64,000 nucleotides of DNA, from assembly GCF_020164485.1 (NCBI RefSeq), contig NZ_JAIQZA010000011.1, positions 1-64,000 on the forward strand. Reading direction: 5' to 3'. This stretch comes from Salegentibacter tibetensis. GTDB lineage: Bacteria; Bacteroidota; Bacteroidia; Flavobacteriales; Flavobacteriaceae. The position numbers were made by a program, and so were the translations under genes. A model generated the notes under the pieces. The model saw nothing but the letters and a program-made list of their open reading frames with translations, made no database searches and was not told where the DNA came from. How positions within the stretch are numbered: the stretch's first letter is position 1; every line of letters starts with the position of its first letter. Positions 9,348 through 17,774 of this stretch are shown here, piece by piece.

Positions 9348-10228
9348 AAGTAGGCATCTACGGTCAGTTTTACCACACCAATGCCGGAACCTATATAGGG
9401 CAGCTTCTGGAATTACTGAAGCGCGAAAATATTAAAGTGGTTATTGAAAAAGACTTCCTGGAGCTTATCCATCTAAATAAAACCATTGATGAAAATTACT
9501 CCCACTTCAGCACTTTTGAAGAATTAGATAACAGCTTTGACCTTTTCTTTTGTATTGGTGGCGATGGCACCATCTTAAAGTCTATTAATTATATCAGGAA
9601 TTTAGATATTCCTATTGTTGGCATTAACACCGGAAGATTGGGTTTTCTGGCTACCATTCAAAAGGAAGATATTAAAGATAGTTTAAAGATTATATTAGAT
9701 AAAAATTACAGTATTTCTTCCCGAAGTGTTCTAAATATTAGCACAAACCCTTCCAGCCACGATCCCGTGTTTAAAAATATTGCACTAAATGAAGTAGCGG
9801 TTAGCAGAAAAAACACCACATCTATGATTACCGTAGATACCTGGCTAAACGATCAATATTTAAATTCCTATTGGGCAGATGGTCTAATCGTTTCTACTCC
9901 CACCGGCTCAACAGGCTATTCGCTTAGCTGTGGCGGTCCGGTTATTACTCCAGATGCAGGTTCTCTTATTATCACACCAATTGCCCCACACAATTTAAAC
10001 GCAAGACCTTTGGTTGTGAAAGACGACACTAAAATAACCCTCCGGGTTTCTGGCCGGGAAGATTCACATTTGGTATCTATGGATTCCCGTATTGCAACCC
10101 TGGAAAATGATACCGAGATCATTATAGAAAAAGCACCCTACACTATAAATCTGGTTGAACTTAAAGGCGATAGTTTCCTTCAAACCCTGCGCAAAAAGCT
10201 TATGTGGGGAGAAGATAAGCGCAATTAA
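9344..10228 (+). CDS. nadK: NAD kinase
   Basis: NadK phosphorylates NAD+ to NADP+ using ATP or polyphosphate. The 294-aa protein has the invariant GGDGT motif at residues 72-76 in CIGGDGTILKS, the NTGRLGFL segment, and the glycine-rich TPTGSTGYSLSCGGP block followed by PIAPHNLNARPLV. Length matches the family. It is translationally coupled to the upstream CBS-domain gene. Confidence 0.95.
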   Translation: MKVGIYGQFYHTNAGTYIGQLLELLKRENIKVVIEKDFLELIHLNKTIDENYSHFSTFEELDNSFDLFFCIGGDGTILKSINYIRNLDIPIVGINTGRLGFLATIQKEDIKDSLKIILDKNYSISSRSVLNISTNPSSHDPVFKNIALNEVAVSRKNTTSMITVDTWLNDQYLNSYWADGLIVSTPTGSTGYSLSCGGPVITPDAGSLIITPIAPHNLNARPLVVKDDTKITLRVSGREDSHLVSMDSRIATLENDTEIIIEKAPYTINLVELKGDSFLQTLRKKLMWGEDKRN

Positions 10229-10282
10229 GCAATAAATGATTTTAAAAACTGTTTAAGAATATATACAAATTTGCTCAAATTA

Positions 10283-10311
10283 TTGTGGAGCAAACATAAT
10301 TGTTATATTTG
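10283..10311 (+). promoter_or_regulatory. Promoter of the DUF6089 gene and the downstream envelope genes
   Basis: TTG (10283-10285) and TATATTTG (10304-10311) are 18 bases apart, close to the Bacteroidota consensus. Transcription would start near 10318, about 11 bases before the ATG. uppS follows 1 base after this gene and bamA 7 bases after uppS, so this may drive the whole run. Confidence 0.5.
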
Positions 10312-10328
10312 CAAACTTTTGAAAACCT

Positions 10329-11033
10329 ATGAGGTACGTATTAGTTTTTGTAATCATGCTTGTTTTTGCAACAAAAACACATTCACAAACATTTGAAATA
10401 GGACCATATATTGGTGGCGCTAATTACATTGGAGATGTAGGGCGAACCAATTTTGTACTTCCTAGCGGCCTGGTTGGTGGCGCACTTCTTAAATGGAATC
10501 GCAGTCCTCGCCACGCTTTTAGATTCTCTCTATTATATGCCGAAATAAATGCTGATGATGCAAATTCTAATGATTTACGAAGAGTAAATAGAGGCTACTC
10601 ATTTAGCAACACTATTGCAGAAGCTTCTTTAGGAATTGAATATAATTTTTGGAGTTTCGATCTTCACGAAGGTCATCCTCAAAGCACACCATATCTATAT
10701 ACTGGAATAACCTATTTTAGGGCAGATCATTTAGTTTTAGATGCCCCTTTTCCTAATGGCCAACTGGTGAACCAGGGAGCCAACTGGGATTTTGCAATTC
10801 CTGTGGTTTTTGGCTATAAAGAAAGCATTACCCGCCATATAGTAGGAGCCATGGAAATAGGTGTTCGGTATACATTTACCGACAATTTAGATGGAAGCTG
10901 GCCTGAAGAAGTATTTGGAAACAGAAGACCTACTATTGAATTTGGAAACAGAAACACCAACGACTGGTATGTTTTTACTGCGGTAAATTTAACCTTTTCC
11001 TGGGGTAGAGAACCTTGCTACAGCCGATTTTAA
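10329..11033 (+). CDS. DUF6089-type outer-membrane beta-barrel protein
   Basis: A 234-aa protein with a signal peptide ending near THSQ, then an aromatic, strand-rich sequence (FEIGPYIGGANYIGDVG...) that is characteristic of the DUF6089 family found next to uppS and bamA in Bacteroidota. It is probably an 8-strand outer-membrane barrel. Function is unknown. It ends one base before uppS. The constant location in front of bamA suggests a role in outer-membrane assembly, but this is only guilt by association. Confidence 0.75.
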   Translation: MRYVLVFVIMLVFATKTHSQTFEIGPYIGGANYIGDVGRTNFVLPSGLVGGALLKWNRSPRHAFRFSLLYAEINADDANSNDLRRVNRGYSFSNTIAEASLGIEYNFWSFDLHEGHPQSTPYLYTGITYFRADHLVLDAPFPNGQLVNQGANWDFAIPVVFGYKESITRHIVGAMEIGVRYTFTDNLDGSWPEEVFGNRRPTIEFGNRNTNDWYVFTAVNLTFSWGREPCYSRF

Positions 11034-11034
11034 A

Positions 11035-11775
11035 ATGAATTACAAAGACAACATAGACCTTAAAAAATTACCCAAACACGTTGCCATAATCATGGACGGC
11101 AATGGGCGTTGGGCAAGACAAAAAGGCTTTCTAAGGGCGGTAGGCCACGAAGAAGGCACCACCGCTGTGCGGGATGTTGTAGAAGCTTCAGCCGAAATTG
11201 GTATTGAATATCTAACACTTTATGCTTTTTCTACAGAAAACTGGAACCGACCAAAATTGGAGGTAGACACCTTAATGCGCTTATTGGTTTCATCCTTAAA
11301 AAAGGAAATCAAAACACTTCAGGACAATAATATTCGGCTAAATGCAATAGGAAATTTAAATACACTGCCTAAAAAAGTTTACAAAGAACTTCAGGAAGTT
11401 ATAGAAAAAACAAAAAGCAATGATCGCATGGTGCTCAACCTTGCACTTAGCTATGGTTCACGGGAAGAACTAACCTCTGCTATAAAGGAAATTAGCCTGA
11501 AAGTTAAAAATAATGAAATAACGCCAGATGCTATTGATGAATCGGTTATAAATCAGCATCTTTACACCCGAAATTTTCCGGAGGTAGATTTACTAATCAG
11601 AACCAGCGGAGAGCAGCGTATAAGCAATTTCCTTTTATGGCAAATTGCCTATGCCGAATTATATTTTACAAAAATTTTGTGGCCAGATTTTAGAAAAGAA
11701 AATCTTTTTGAAGCCATTTACAATTATCAAAACAGAGAACGACGATTTGGAAAAACCAGTGAGCAACTTAGTTAG
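11035..11775 (+). CDS. uppS: Isoprenyl transferase (undecaprenyl diphosphate synthase)
   Basis: UppS makes the C55 lipid carrier for peptidoglycan and surface glycans by cis-condensation of isopentenyl diphosphate with farnesyl diphosphate at the inner membrane face. The 246-aa protein carries the catalytic Asp21 in IIMDGNGRWA, the YAFSTENW block and the substrate-binding RTSGEQRISNFLLWQ motif. Length is normal. The gene is tightly packed between the DUF6089 gene and bamA. Confidence 0.95.
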   Translation: MNYKDNIDLKKLPKHVAIIMDGNGRWARQKGFLRAVGHEEGTTAVRDVVEASAEIGIEYLTLYAFSTENWNRPKLEVDTLMRLLVSSLKKEIKTLQDNNIRLNAIGNLNTLPKKVYKELQEVIEKTKSNDRMVLNLALSYGSREELTSAIKEISLKVKNNEITPDAIDESVINQHLYTRNFPEVDLLIRTSGEQRISNFLLWQIAYAELYFTKILWPDFRKENLFEAIYNYQNRERRFGKTSEQLS

Positions 11776-11782
11776 CGCATTC

Positions 11783-14401
11783 ATGAAGAAGAAAGTATTT
11801 ACCCTTCTGGCAATAGTATGTAGTTTAATTTTCAGCATTTCTTCACAAGCTCAGGGCTTACCATTAGCAGATGGCAAAAAGTATACAATTGGAGATATAA
11901 AAGTTACGGGGACCGTTAGTTTTAACGAGCAAACAGTAATCGCCTATACCGGACTAAAAAAAGGGGAAGAAATCTATATTCCAGGGGATAAAATTAGTAA
12001 TATAATCAATAAACTATGGGATATTGATCAATTTAGCGACATTAACTTCTATATAACCAATGTTAGTGAAGACAATGTAGCTGATCTGGAAATTGAAATT
12101 CAGGAAGTTCCAAAGCTTAATAAAGTGCAGGTTACAGGGCTTAAAAAGCGTGAAAACGAAGAGATTCTAAAAGAAAATAAATTGAGGGCCGGGGCTAAAG
12201 TTTCTGAAAACCTTATTACCACTACCAAGAATTATATTGAAAATAAGTATCGTAAAGAAGGATATTTTAATGCTAAGGCAAAAATAAGCACCAGCGAGGT
12301 TACTGATACTACTTCAAATACCAACCTGGTAAATATGCTTATAGATATAGATCAGGGCGACCGTGTAAAAATTGCCGATATAAATTTCACAGGTAATGAA
12401 AAGTTTTCTGCCGCTAAACTTCGGGGAGCTATGAAAAACACCAAGCAAAAGAACCTCATCCGGTTCTGGAAAAGATCGAAATTTGTTAGGGCAGATTACC
12501 AGGAAGATAAAGAAAGCATTATAGATAAATATAAAGAAAGCGGTTATAGAGATGCCAGAATTGTAACAGATTCTTTAGTAGAAATTGACGACAAAACAAT
12601 AGCTTTAAACCTGAAGGTAGAAGAAGGAGATCAATACTACATAGGAAACATTGAATATCTGGGAAATTCGGTTTATTCTGATGCCCAATTGCAACGTGCT
12701 TTAGGAATAAATAAAGGCGATGTTTATAACGGGGTTCTTTTAGACGAGCGAATTGCCGATGAAACCAAACCAGACGGTCAGGACCTTGCTAATTTATACA
12801 AGAACAACGGATATTTATTTTCCACCATCAATCTTGTAGAAACCAATGTCTATAACGATACAATAGATTTCGAAATAAGAATCGTTGAAGGAAAAGAAGC
12901 TTATTTTAATAATATTAAAGTAACCGGTAACGATAAAACAAAAGATCACGTAATCTATCGTGAGTTAAGAACAAAACCAGGACAAAAATATAGCCAGGAA
13001 GATGTAGTAAATACCGTAAGGGAACTTGGGCAACTTGGTTTTTTTGATGCGGAACAACTGGAACCAAAATTTGTTGATCCAGATCCACAATCGGGTACTC
13101 TAGATCTTGAATACTCTGTAGTGGAAGCGGGGGCCAGCCAAATAGAACTACAAGGGGGTTATGGCGGGGGTGGCTTTATTGGTACCTTAGGACTCTCGTT
13201 TAACAATTTCTCCTTATCTGGAATTTTTGACAAGGAAGCATACAAACCGGTACCAATGGGAGATGGGCAAACCCTTTCCCTTAGAGCACAAGCCAGTACT
13301 TTTTATCAAACCTACAGCCTTTCATTCCAGGAACCCTGGTTAGGAGGTAAAAAACCTGTAAGCCTTCAAACCTCTTTCTCTTACACGAGGCAATTTTTAT
13401 TCGATTATTTAAACCGTCAGGCAGATAGAAGCAGGAGTTTTGATATTCTTGGAGTAAATGTGGGTTTAGCCAAACGTTTAACCATACCGGATCCTTATAT
13501 GACGGTATCTCATTCTGTAGGTTTTCAACGATATAATTTAAATAATTACAATACCGGGCTATTTACTTTTGGTGATGGTCACTCAAATAACTTCACCTAT
13601 ACTTTCGGGCTTACAAGGGATAACACATACGTAAACCCTATTTTCCCAACCGGAGGTTCCAGGTTTAACCTCACCGCCAAATTCACTCCTCCTTACTCTT
13701 TATGGAATGGTGTTGATTATGCGAATTTAGACCAACAAAGAGAATTTCAATTAGAAGATGAAAACGGTAATCTCATAAACCGGCAAGGCCATAGAGTAAC
13801 TCCCGATAACGCGGTTGGGGACCAACGAAAAATTGACCAAAAGAAATTTAACTGGTTAGAATTCTATAAAATTAAGTTTAGCGGAGAGTGGTTTACTCAA
13901 ATCTACGACAAGCTTGTTTTAAGAACCAATGCTGAATACGGCTTCCTTGGAGCTTATAACAACGAGCGAGGTGTTCCTCCTTTCGAAAGATTCTTCGTTG
14001 GTGGTGATGGTCTTGGGGCCTTTAGTTTAGATGGTAGGGAGACCGTTCAGTTAAGAGGTTATCCAAACCAGTCTGTAGTGCCTTTAGATCGTCCGGCAGG
14101 AGTAAATGATGATGGTGCTACCATTTACAACAAATACTCTTTAGAACTTAGATATCCTATTACCTTAAAACCTTCTGCTTCTATTTATGCGCTTACTTTT
14201 TTAGAAGCAGGTGCATCTTATGACAACTTCAGGGATTTTAATCCTTTTCAGGTTAACAGATCAGCCGGTGCAGGTTTACGAATCTTTATGCCAGCCTTTG
14301 GATTACTTGGTATAGACTTTGGTTACGGGTTTGACTCAATTGGAGGGCAACCTGACGCTAATGGCTGGGAAACTCATTTCATAATTGGACAGCAATTTTA
14401 A
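11783..14401 (+). CDS. bamA: Outer-membrane protein assembly factor BamA
   Basis: BamA folds and inserts beta-barrel proteins into the outer membrane. From the ATG at 11783 (872 aa) a clear signal peptide is present (MKKKVFTLLAIV...SSQAQG). A longer in-frame start at 11645 would run through uppS and bury the signal peptide, so it was rejected. Several POTRA repeats fill about residues 25-425, with repeated segments such as VTGLKKREN, INFTGNEKFS, IEYLGNSVYS and IKVTGNDKTK. The C-terminal half is the 16-strand barrel, including the GGRETV-like DGRETVQLRGY region and a C-terminal FIIGQQF strand ending in Phe. Two Skp-like chaperone genes follow, as expected for this pathway. Confidence 0.94.
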   Translation: MKKKVFTLLAIVCSLIFSISSQAQGLPLADGKKYTIGDIKVTGTVSFNEQTVIAYTGLKKGEEIYIPGDKISNIINKLWDIDQFSDINFYITNVSEDNVADLEIEIQEVPKLNKVQVTGLKKRENEEILKENKLRAGAKVSENLITTTKNYIENKYRKEGYFNAKAKISTSEVTDTTSNTNLVNMLIDIDQGDRVKIADINFTGNEKFSAAKLRGAMKNTKQKNLIRFWKRSKFVRADYQEDKESIIDKYKESGYRDARIVTDSLVEIDDKTIALNLKVEEGDQYYIGNIEYLGNSVYSDAQLQRALGINKGDVYNGVLLDERIADETKPDGQDLANLYKNNGYLFSTINLVETNVYNDTIDFEIRIVEGKEAYFNNIKVTGNDKTKDHVIYRELRTKPGQKYSQEDVVNTVRELGQLGFFDAEQLEPKFVDPDPQSGTLDLEYSVVEAGASQIELQGGYGGGGFIGTLGLSFNNFSLSGIFDKEAYKPVPMGDGQTLSLRAQASTFYQTYSLSFQEPWLGGKKPVSLQTSFSYTRQFLFDYLNRQADRSRSFDILGVNVGLAKRLTIPDPYMTVSHSVGFQRYNLNNYNTGLFTFGDGHSNNFTYTFGLTRDNTYVNPIFPTGGSRFNLTAKFTPPYSLWNGVDYANLDQQREFQLEDENGNLINRQGHRVTPDNAVGDQRKIDQKKFNWLEFYKIKFSGEWFTQIYDKLVLRTNAEYGFLGAYNNERGVPPFERFFVGGDGLGAFSLDGRETVQLRGYPNQSVVPLDRPAGVNDDGATIYNKYSLELRYPITLKPSASIYALTFLEAGASYDNFRDFNPFQVNRSAGAGLRIFMPAFGLLGIDFGYGFDSIGGQPDANGWETHFIIGQQF

Positions 14402-14434
14402 TTTGGCACGATATTTTCTATATTCGATTTAAGT

Positions 14435-15238
14435 ATGCTTAAAAGAACTTTTTTATTCACACTTTTTATCTTGATTGGGTTCGGAGCAAACGCTCAAAAG
14501 CCAATAAACATAGGATTTGTGGACATGGAGTATATCCTTGAAAATGTTCCGGAATATCAGCAAGCTTCAACTCAATTAGACCAGCGGGTTAAAGAATGGC
14601 AAAATGAAATTGAGCAAAAACGTAAAGAGATTAATGAAATGAAAGCAAGTCTGCAAAATGAGCGTGCGCTTCTTACTCCTGAATTGATTGAAGAACGGGA
14701 AGAAGAGATAGCTTATCAACAGGAACAAGCTACAAATTATGAACAGAAGCGTTTTGGCCCCAAAGGTGATTATATGATTCAAAAGAGGCAGTTAATAAAG
14801 CCAATCCAGGATCAGGTTTTTGCTGCAGTACAGGAAATTGGAGAAAGTAGGAATTTTGATTATATCTTTGATAGAAATTCTGAATCGGGTATGCTTTTTG
14901 CCAGAAATCGTTTTGACCTTAGTGATCAGGTTCTAAGAAGCATTAACAGAGCTTCCAACCGAAAACAGATTGAAACAAAACAGGAAGAAAGAGAGCTTGA
15001 GAGAGCCGAAGCTCGCACGGTTGAAGAAGATGAAGAACTGAGTCAACGTGAGCAGGCTGTTGAGGATCGAAAAAGCGAACGTGAAGCATTAATAGAAGAA
15101 CGAAAAAGAAAACAGGATTCTATTAAAGACGCGAGACAAAAAGCATTTGAAGAACGCAGAGAAAGAATTTTAAAGGAAAGACAAGAAAAAAGAGATTCTA
15201 TACAAGCGGCCCGAGCGAAAAAAGACACAATAAACTAA
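14435..15238 (+). CDS. Skp/OmpH-family periplasmic chaperone with long charged tail
   Basis: A 267-aa periplasmic protein with a signal peptide cleaved near ANAQ. Residues 22-170 match the Skp/OmpH pattern: IGFVDMEYIL, a long coiled-coil tentacle rich in Glu/Lys/Gln, and FDYIFDRN near the end of the fold. Residues 175-267 are an extra, extremely charged helical tail with repeats such as KRKQDSIKDARQK and EKRDSIQAARAKK, not part of a normal Skp (about 160 aa). Skp binds unfolded outer-membrane proteins on the way to BamA, whose gene ends 33 bases upstream. Confidence 0.88.
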   Translation: MLKRTFLFTLFILIGFGANAQKPINIGFVDMEYILENVPEYQQASTQLDQRVKEWQNEIEQKRKEINEMKASLQNERALLTPELIEEREEEIAYQQEQATNYEQKRFGPKGDYMIQKRQLIKPIQDQVFAAVQEIGESRNFDYIFDRNSESGMLFARNRFDLSDQVLRSINRASNRKQIETKQEERELERAEARTVEEDEELSQREQAVEDRKSEREALIEERKRKQDSIKDARQKAFEERRERILKERQEKRDSIQAARAKKDTIN

Positions 15239-15281
15239 ATAATTTTTAACCTTAATATTTAAACAATTAATATCAATTAAA

Positions 15282-15791
15282 ATGAAACAATTCAGAACAC
15301 TTTTTATAGCCCTTGCATTAACCATAGGAGCTACTGCATTTACAAACGCACAAAGCAAAGTTGCCCATGTTGCTACACAGGAATTAGTAGAAACTATGCC
15401 GGCTTACAAAGATGCAATGTCTCAACTTGAAAAGTTAGAGAAAACTTATGATGCCGAGATTAAAGATATGTTGACTGAAGCCCAAAACACTATGCAACGT
15501 TACCAATCTGAAGCTGAAACAGTAACAGAGGAAGAAAACGCAAAAAGAGCGAGTGAACTTCAGGCAACTGAAAGAAGAATCCAGGAACACAGCCAAAGAG
15601 CAAGACAGGAACTTCAGAAAAAAGAAAATGACCTTATTAGACCGGTGATTGAAAGAGCCCGTCAAGCTATCCAAAAGGTTGCCAGAGAACAAGGGTTTGA
15701 TTATGTACTTGACTCTACTACTGGAACAGGAGTAATTCTTGCTGATGGTAAAGACCTTATGGCTGATGTGAAAGCCGAGTTGGGAATGTAA
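15282..15791 (+). CDS. Skp/OmpH-family periplasmic chaperone
   Basis: A 169-aa protein of the usual Skp length. It has a signal peptide (cleavage near TNAQ), the VAHVATQELVETMP start of the fold, a coiled-coil arm (about residues 45-125) and the closing FDYVLDSTTGTGVILADG strand. It is a shorter paralogue of the preceding gene, 43 bases downstream, and presumably the canonical chaperone of the pair. A strong terminator follows, ending the bamA-skp transcript. Confidence 0.92.
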   Translation: MKQFRTLFIALALTIGATAFTNAQSKVAHVATQELVETMPAYKDAMSQLEKLEKTYDAEIKDMLTEAQNTMQRYQSEAETVTEEENAKRASELQATERRIQEHSQRARQELQKKENDLIRPVIERARQAIQKVAREQGFDYVLDSTTGTGVILADGKDLMADVKAELGM

Positions 15792-15820
15792 TTTTCAATC
15801 AATACATAAATAAAGAATAA

Positions 15821-15847
15821 AAACTGCGCCCCTTTTAGGCGCAGTTT
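15821..15847 (+). terminator. Rho-independent terminator after the second skp gene
   Basis: AAACTGCGCC (15821-15830) pairs with GGCGCAGTTT (15838-15847) around a 7-base loop and is followed by TTATTTTT. The murI ATG is only 15 bases after the stem. The T-run also contains TATTTTTG (15849-15856), a match to the -7 consensus, so the site may serve both to end one transcript and start the next. Confidence 0.85.
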
Positions 15848-15861
15848 TTATTTTTGCACCA

Positions 15862-16659
15862 ATGAGCAATTCGCAACCCATAGGTATATTTGATTCTGGT
15901 GTAGGAGGAACTTCCATTTGGAGGGAAATTCACGAACTACTTCCCAACGAAAGAACCATTTATCTTGCCGATAGTAAAAACGCTCCGTACGGTGAAAAGC
16001 CTATTGAAGAAATAAAGCATTTAAGCAGAAAAAACACGGAAAAGTTGCTGGATATGGGCGCCAAGATTATTGTGATTGCCTGTAACACAGCCACTACAAA
16101 CGCCATTAAAGACCTCAGGAATGAATATGCCATTCCGTTTATAGGAATTGAACCGGCAATTAAACCGGCAGCTCTAAATTCAAAATCGAAAACCATAGGG
16201 ATCCTTGCCACCCGTGGAACTTTAACCAGCACTCTCTTTTCCCAGACTTCAGATTTTTACGCTAGAAATATCAACATAGTAGAAGTAGAAGGCCATGGCC
16301 TCGTAGAACTTATAGAAGCGGGAGAACTAGATTCCCCTCAAATGCGAAGCCACCTACTAAAACTTTTGGAACCGTTTTTTATAAATAAAATAGATTACCT
16401 GGTTTTGGGTTGCAGTCACTACCCATACCTCATCCCTATCCTTGAAGAATTACTGCCTAAAGATGTAGTGATTATAGATTCAGGAGAAGCGGTAGCCAGG
16501 CAAACCAGATCTATTCTTAGCGAAAAGAATCTATTACTAAAGGAAACATTACCGCATAAGCCTATCCCAGAATTTTTTAGCAATACCAATCCAAAGGTGT
16601 TAGAGAATTTAATTGAAGCTGTTCAAAATGGCTATAAAGTATCTTATCTGGATTTCTAA
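15862..16659 (+). CDS. murI: Glutamate racemase
   Basis: MurI converts L-glutamate to D-glutamate for peptidoglycan. The 265-aa protein shows the N-terminal GIFDSGVGGTS motif, the first catalytic cysteine Cys74 in ACNTATT and the second, Cys184, in LGCSHYP. Length is normal. Its stop overlaps the stop of the convergent PorP-like gene by four bases (16656-16659), leaving no room for a terminator between them. Confidence 0.96.
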   Translation: MSNSQPIGIFDSGVGGTSIWREIHELLPNERTIYLADSKNAPYGEKPIEEIKHLSRKNTEKLLDMGAKIIVIACNTATTNAIKDLRNEYAIPFIGIEPAIKPAALNSKSKTIGILATRGTLTSTLFSQTSDFYARNINIVEVEGHGLVELIEAGELDSPQMRSHLLKLLEPFFINKIDYLVLGCSHYPYLIPILEELLPKDVVIIDSGEAVARQTRSILSEKNLLLKETLPHKPIPEFFSNTNPKVLENLIEAVQNGYKVSYLDF

Positions 16660-17714
16660 TTAACAGCCGGGCATTTACAATACCAACGTTTTCTGCTTTT
16701 TCCAAAATCGTATCCAATAGTGAGTTGATGAAAACCATTATTGCTCAAGACCACAGAATTAAACTGGTAGCTAAAAGTATAGCCAAACATAAAATTCTTG
16801 TAGTCCAAACCAACAAAAGGAGTAATATACCGTAGCTGCTGACTTTGGACCTCTTCTCCTTGAGCAGTATATTCAGCCCCTTCAAAACTATTACGATAAG
16901 AAAGCCCCCCCCACAATTGGCCAAAATCAACATTTCGGTAAAATTTCATATTTAAATCGATATTCATTTCATTGGTGGCTTCCCGAAGTTGATATAAAAT
17001 TGAAGGTTCGTAGCTCCAATCACCAAAATTATCGAAAACATACCCGGTAGAGAATAAATATTTACGTTGATTGCTGGGCACGGCATCAGAAAAGAAAAGC
17101 TCCCGTCTTACAGAAATCATATTTTTAGCAGCAAGGTGCGCATAGAAATCGAGATAGTAATAAGACATCCCAATATCCATATTCCCAAAAGCATCAGAAA
17201 CATTATTGCCGTTTACGATAGGATCAAACTCGGTAAAACCGCTTTGATCTAATCTATGCTGTATAATCCCGGCACTTATTCCAAAAGAAAGCTGGTTCAG
17301 GTCTAATTCACTACGGGAAAAAAGTAAATGATAAGCCACTGTACCATAAGCACCTATTTTAGAAAAATTACCATTTTGGTCGTTAAATACAATTCCGCCT
17401 ACGCCAAGTTTATCTCCTACCCTGCCATTAACCGCCAGGGTTTGTAAGCTGGGTGCATTATCTACGTCAAACCATTGCTGCCTTGCAGTAAGCCTTATTT
17501 GACTTCTATTAGCTGCACCAGCCATAGAAGGATGAATAAGATATAGATTATCGGTTAGGTAATCTGAATATATAGGGATTACTTCCTGAGCTTTCGCCGA
17601 AATACCCGATATAAACAAAAAAAATATTACTAAGAGGAATTTTATAGCAAACCTAAATCGGAAAGCTAAAAAAAATGATTTAAAGTAACTGATAAATAAA
17701 GTTCTAATCCCCAT
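16656..17714 (-). CDS. PorP/SprF-family type IX secretion membrane protein
   Basis: A 352-aa outer-membrane protein with a signal anchor or signal peptide (about residues 20-42, ending SAKAQE). The mature start matches the family hallmark: PIYSDYLTDNLYLIHPSMAGAANRSQIRLTARQQW. The rest is strand-rich and ends with GYDFGKSRKRWYCKCPAVN. PorP/SprF proteins help type IX secretion of large adhesins such as SprB, usually each beside its own adhesin gene. No adhesin lies next to it here. The first 19 residues before the hydrophobic stretch are long, so a later start is possible though no obvious ATG fits. Confidence 0.85.
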   Translation of the reverse strand: MGIRTLFISYFKSFFLAFRFRFAIKFLLVIFFLFISGISAKAQEVIPIYSDYLTDNLYLIHPSMAGAANRSQIRLTARQQWFDVDNAPSLQTLAVNGRVGDKLGVGGIVFNDQNGNFSKIGAYGTVAYHLLFSRSELDLNQLSFGISAGIIQHRLDQSGFTEFDPIVNGNNVSDAFGNMDIGMSYYYLDFYAHLAAKNMISVRRELFFSDAVPSNQRKYLFSTGYVFDNFGDWSYEPSILYQLREATNEMNIDLNMKFYRNVDFGQLWGGLSYRNSFEGAEYTAQGEEVQSQQLRYITPFVGLDYKNFMFGYTFSYQFNSVVLSNNGFHQLTIGYDFGKSRKRWYCKCPAVN

Positions 17715-17753
17715 AAGAAAAGTAAAGATATAGATTAACTAAGTTTTCTTTAG

Positions 17754-17761
17754 TACTTTTG
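17754..17761 (+). promoter_or_regulatory. Candidate -7 box for the NifU-like gene
   Basis: TACTTTTG matches TAnnTTTG and ends 13 bases before the ATG at 17775. No clear -33 TTTG was seen. Confidence 0.4.
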
Positions 17762-17774
17762 CAAAAAAAATGAT

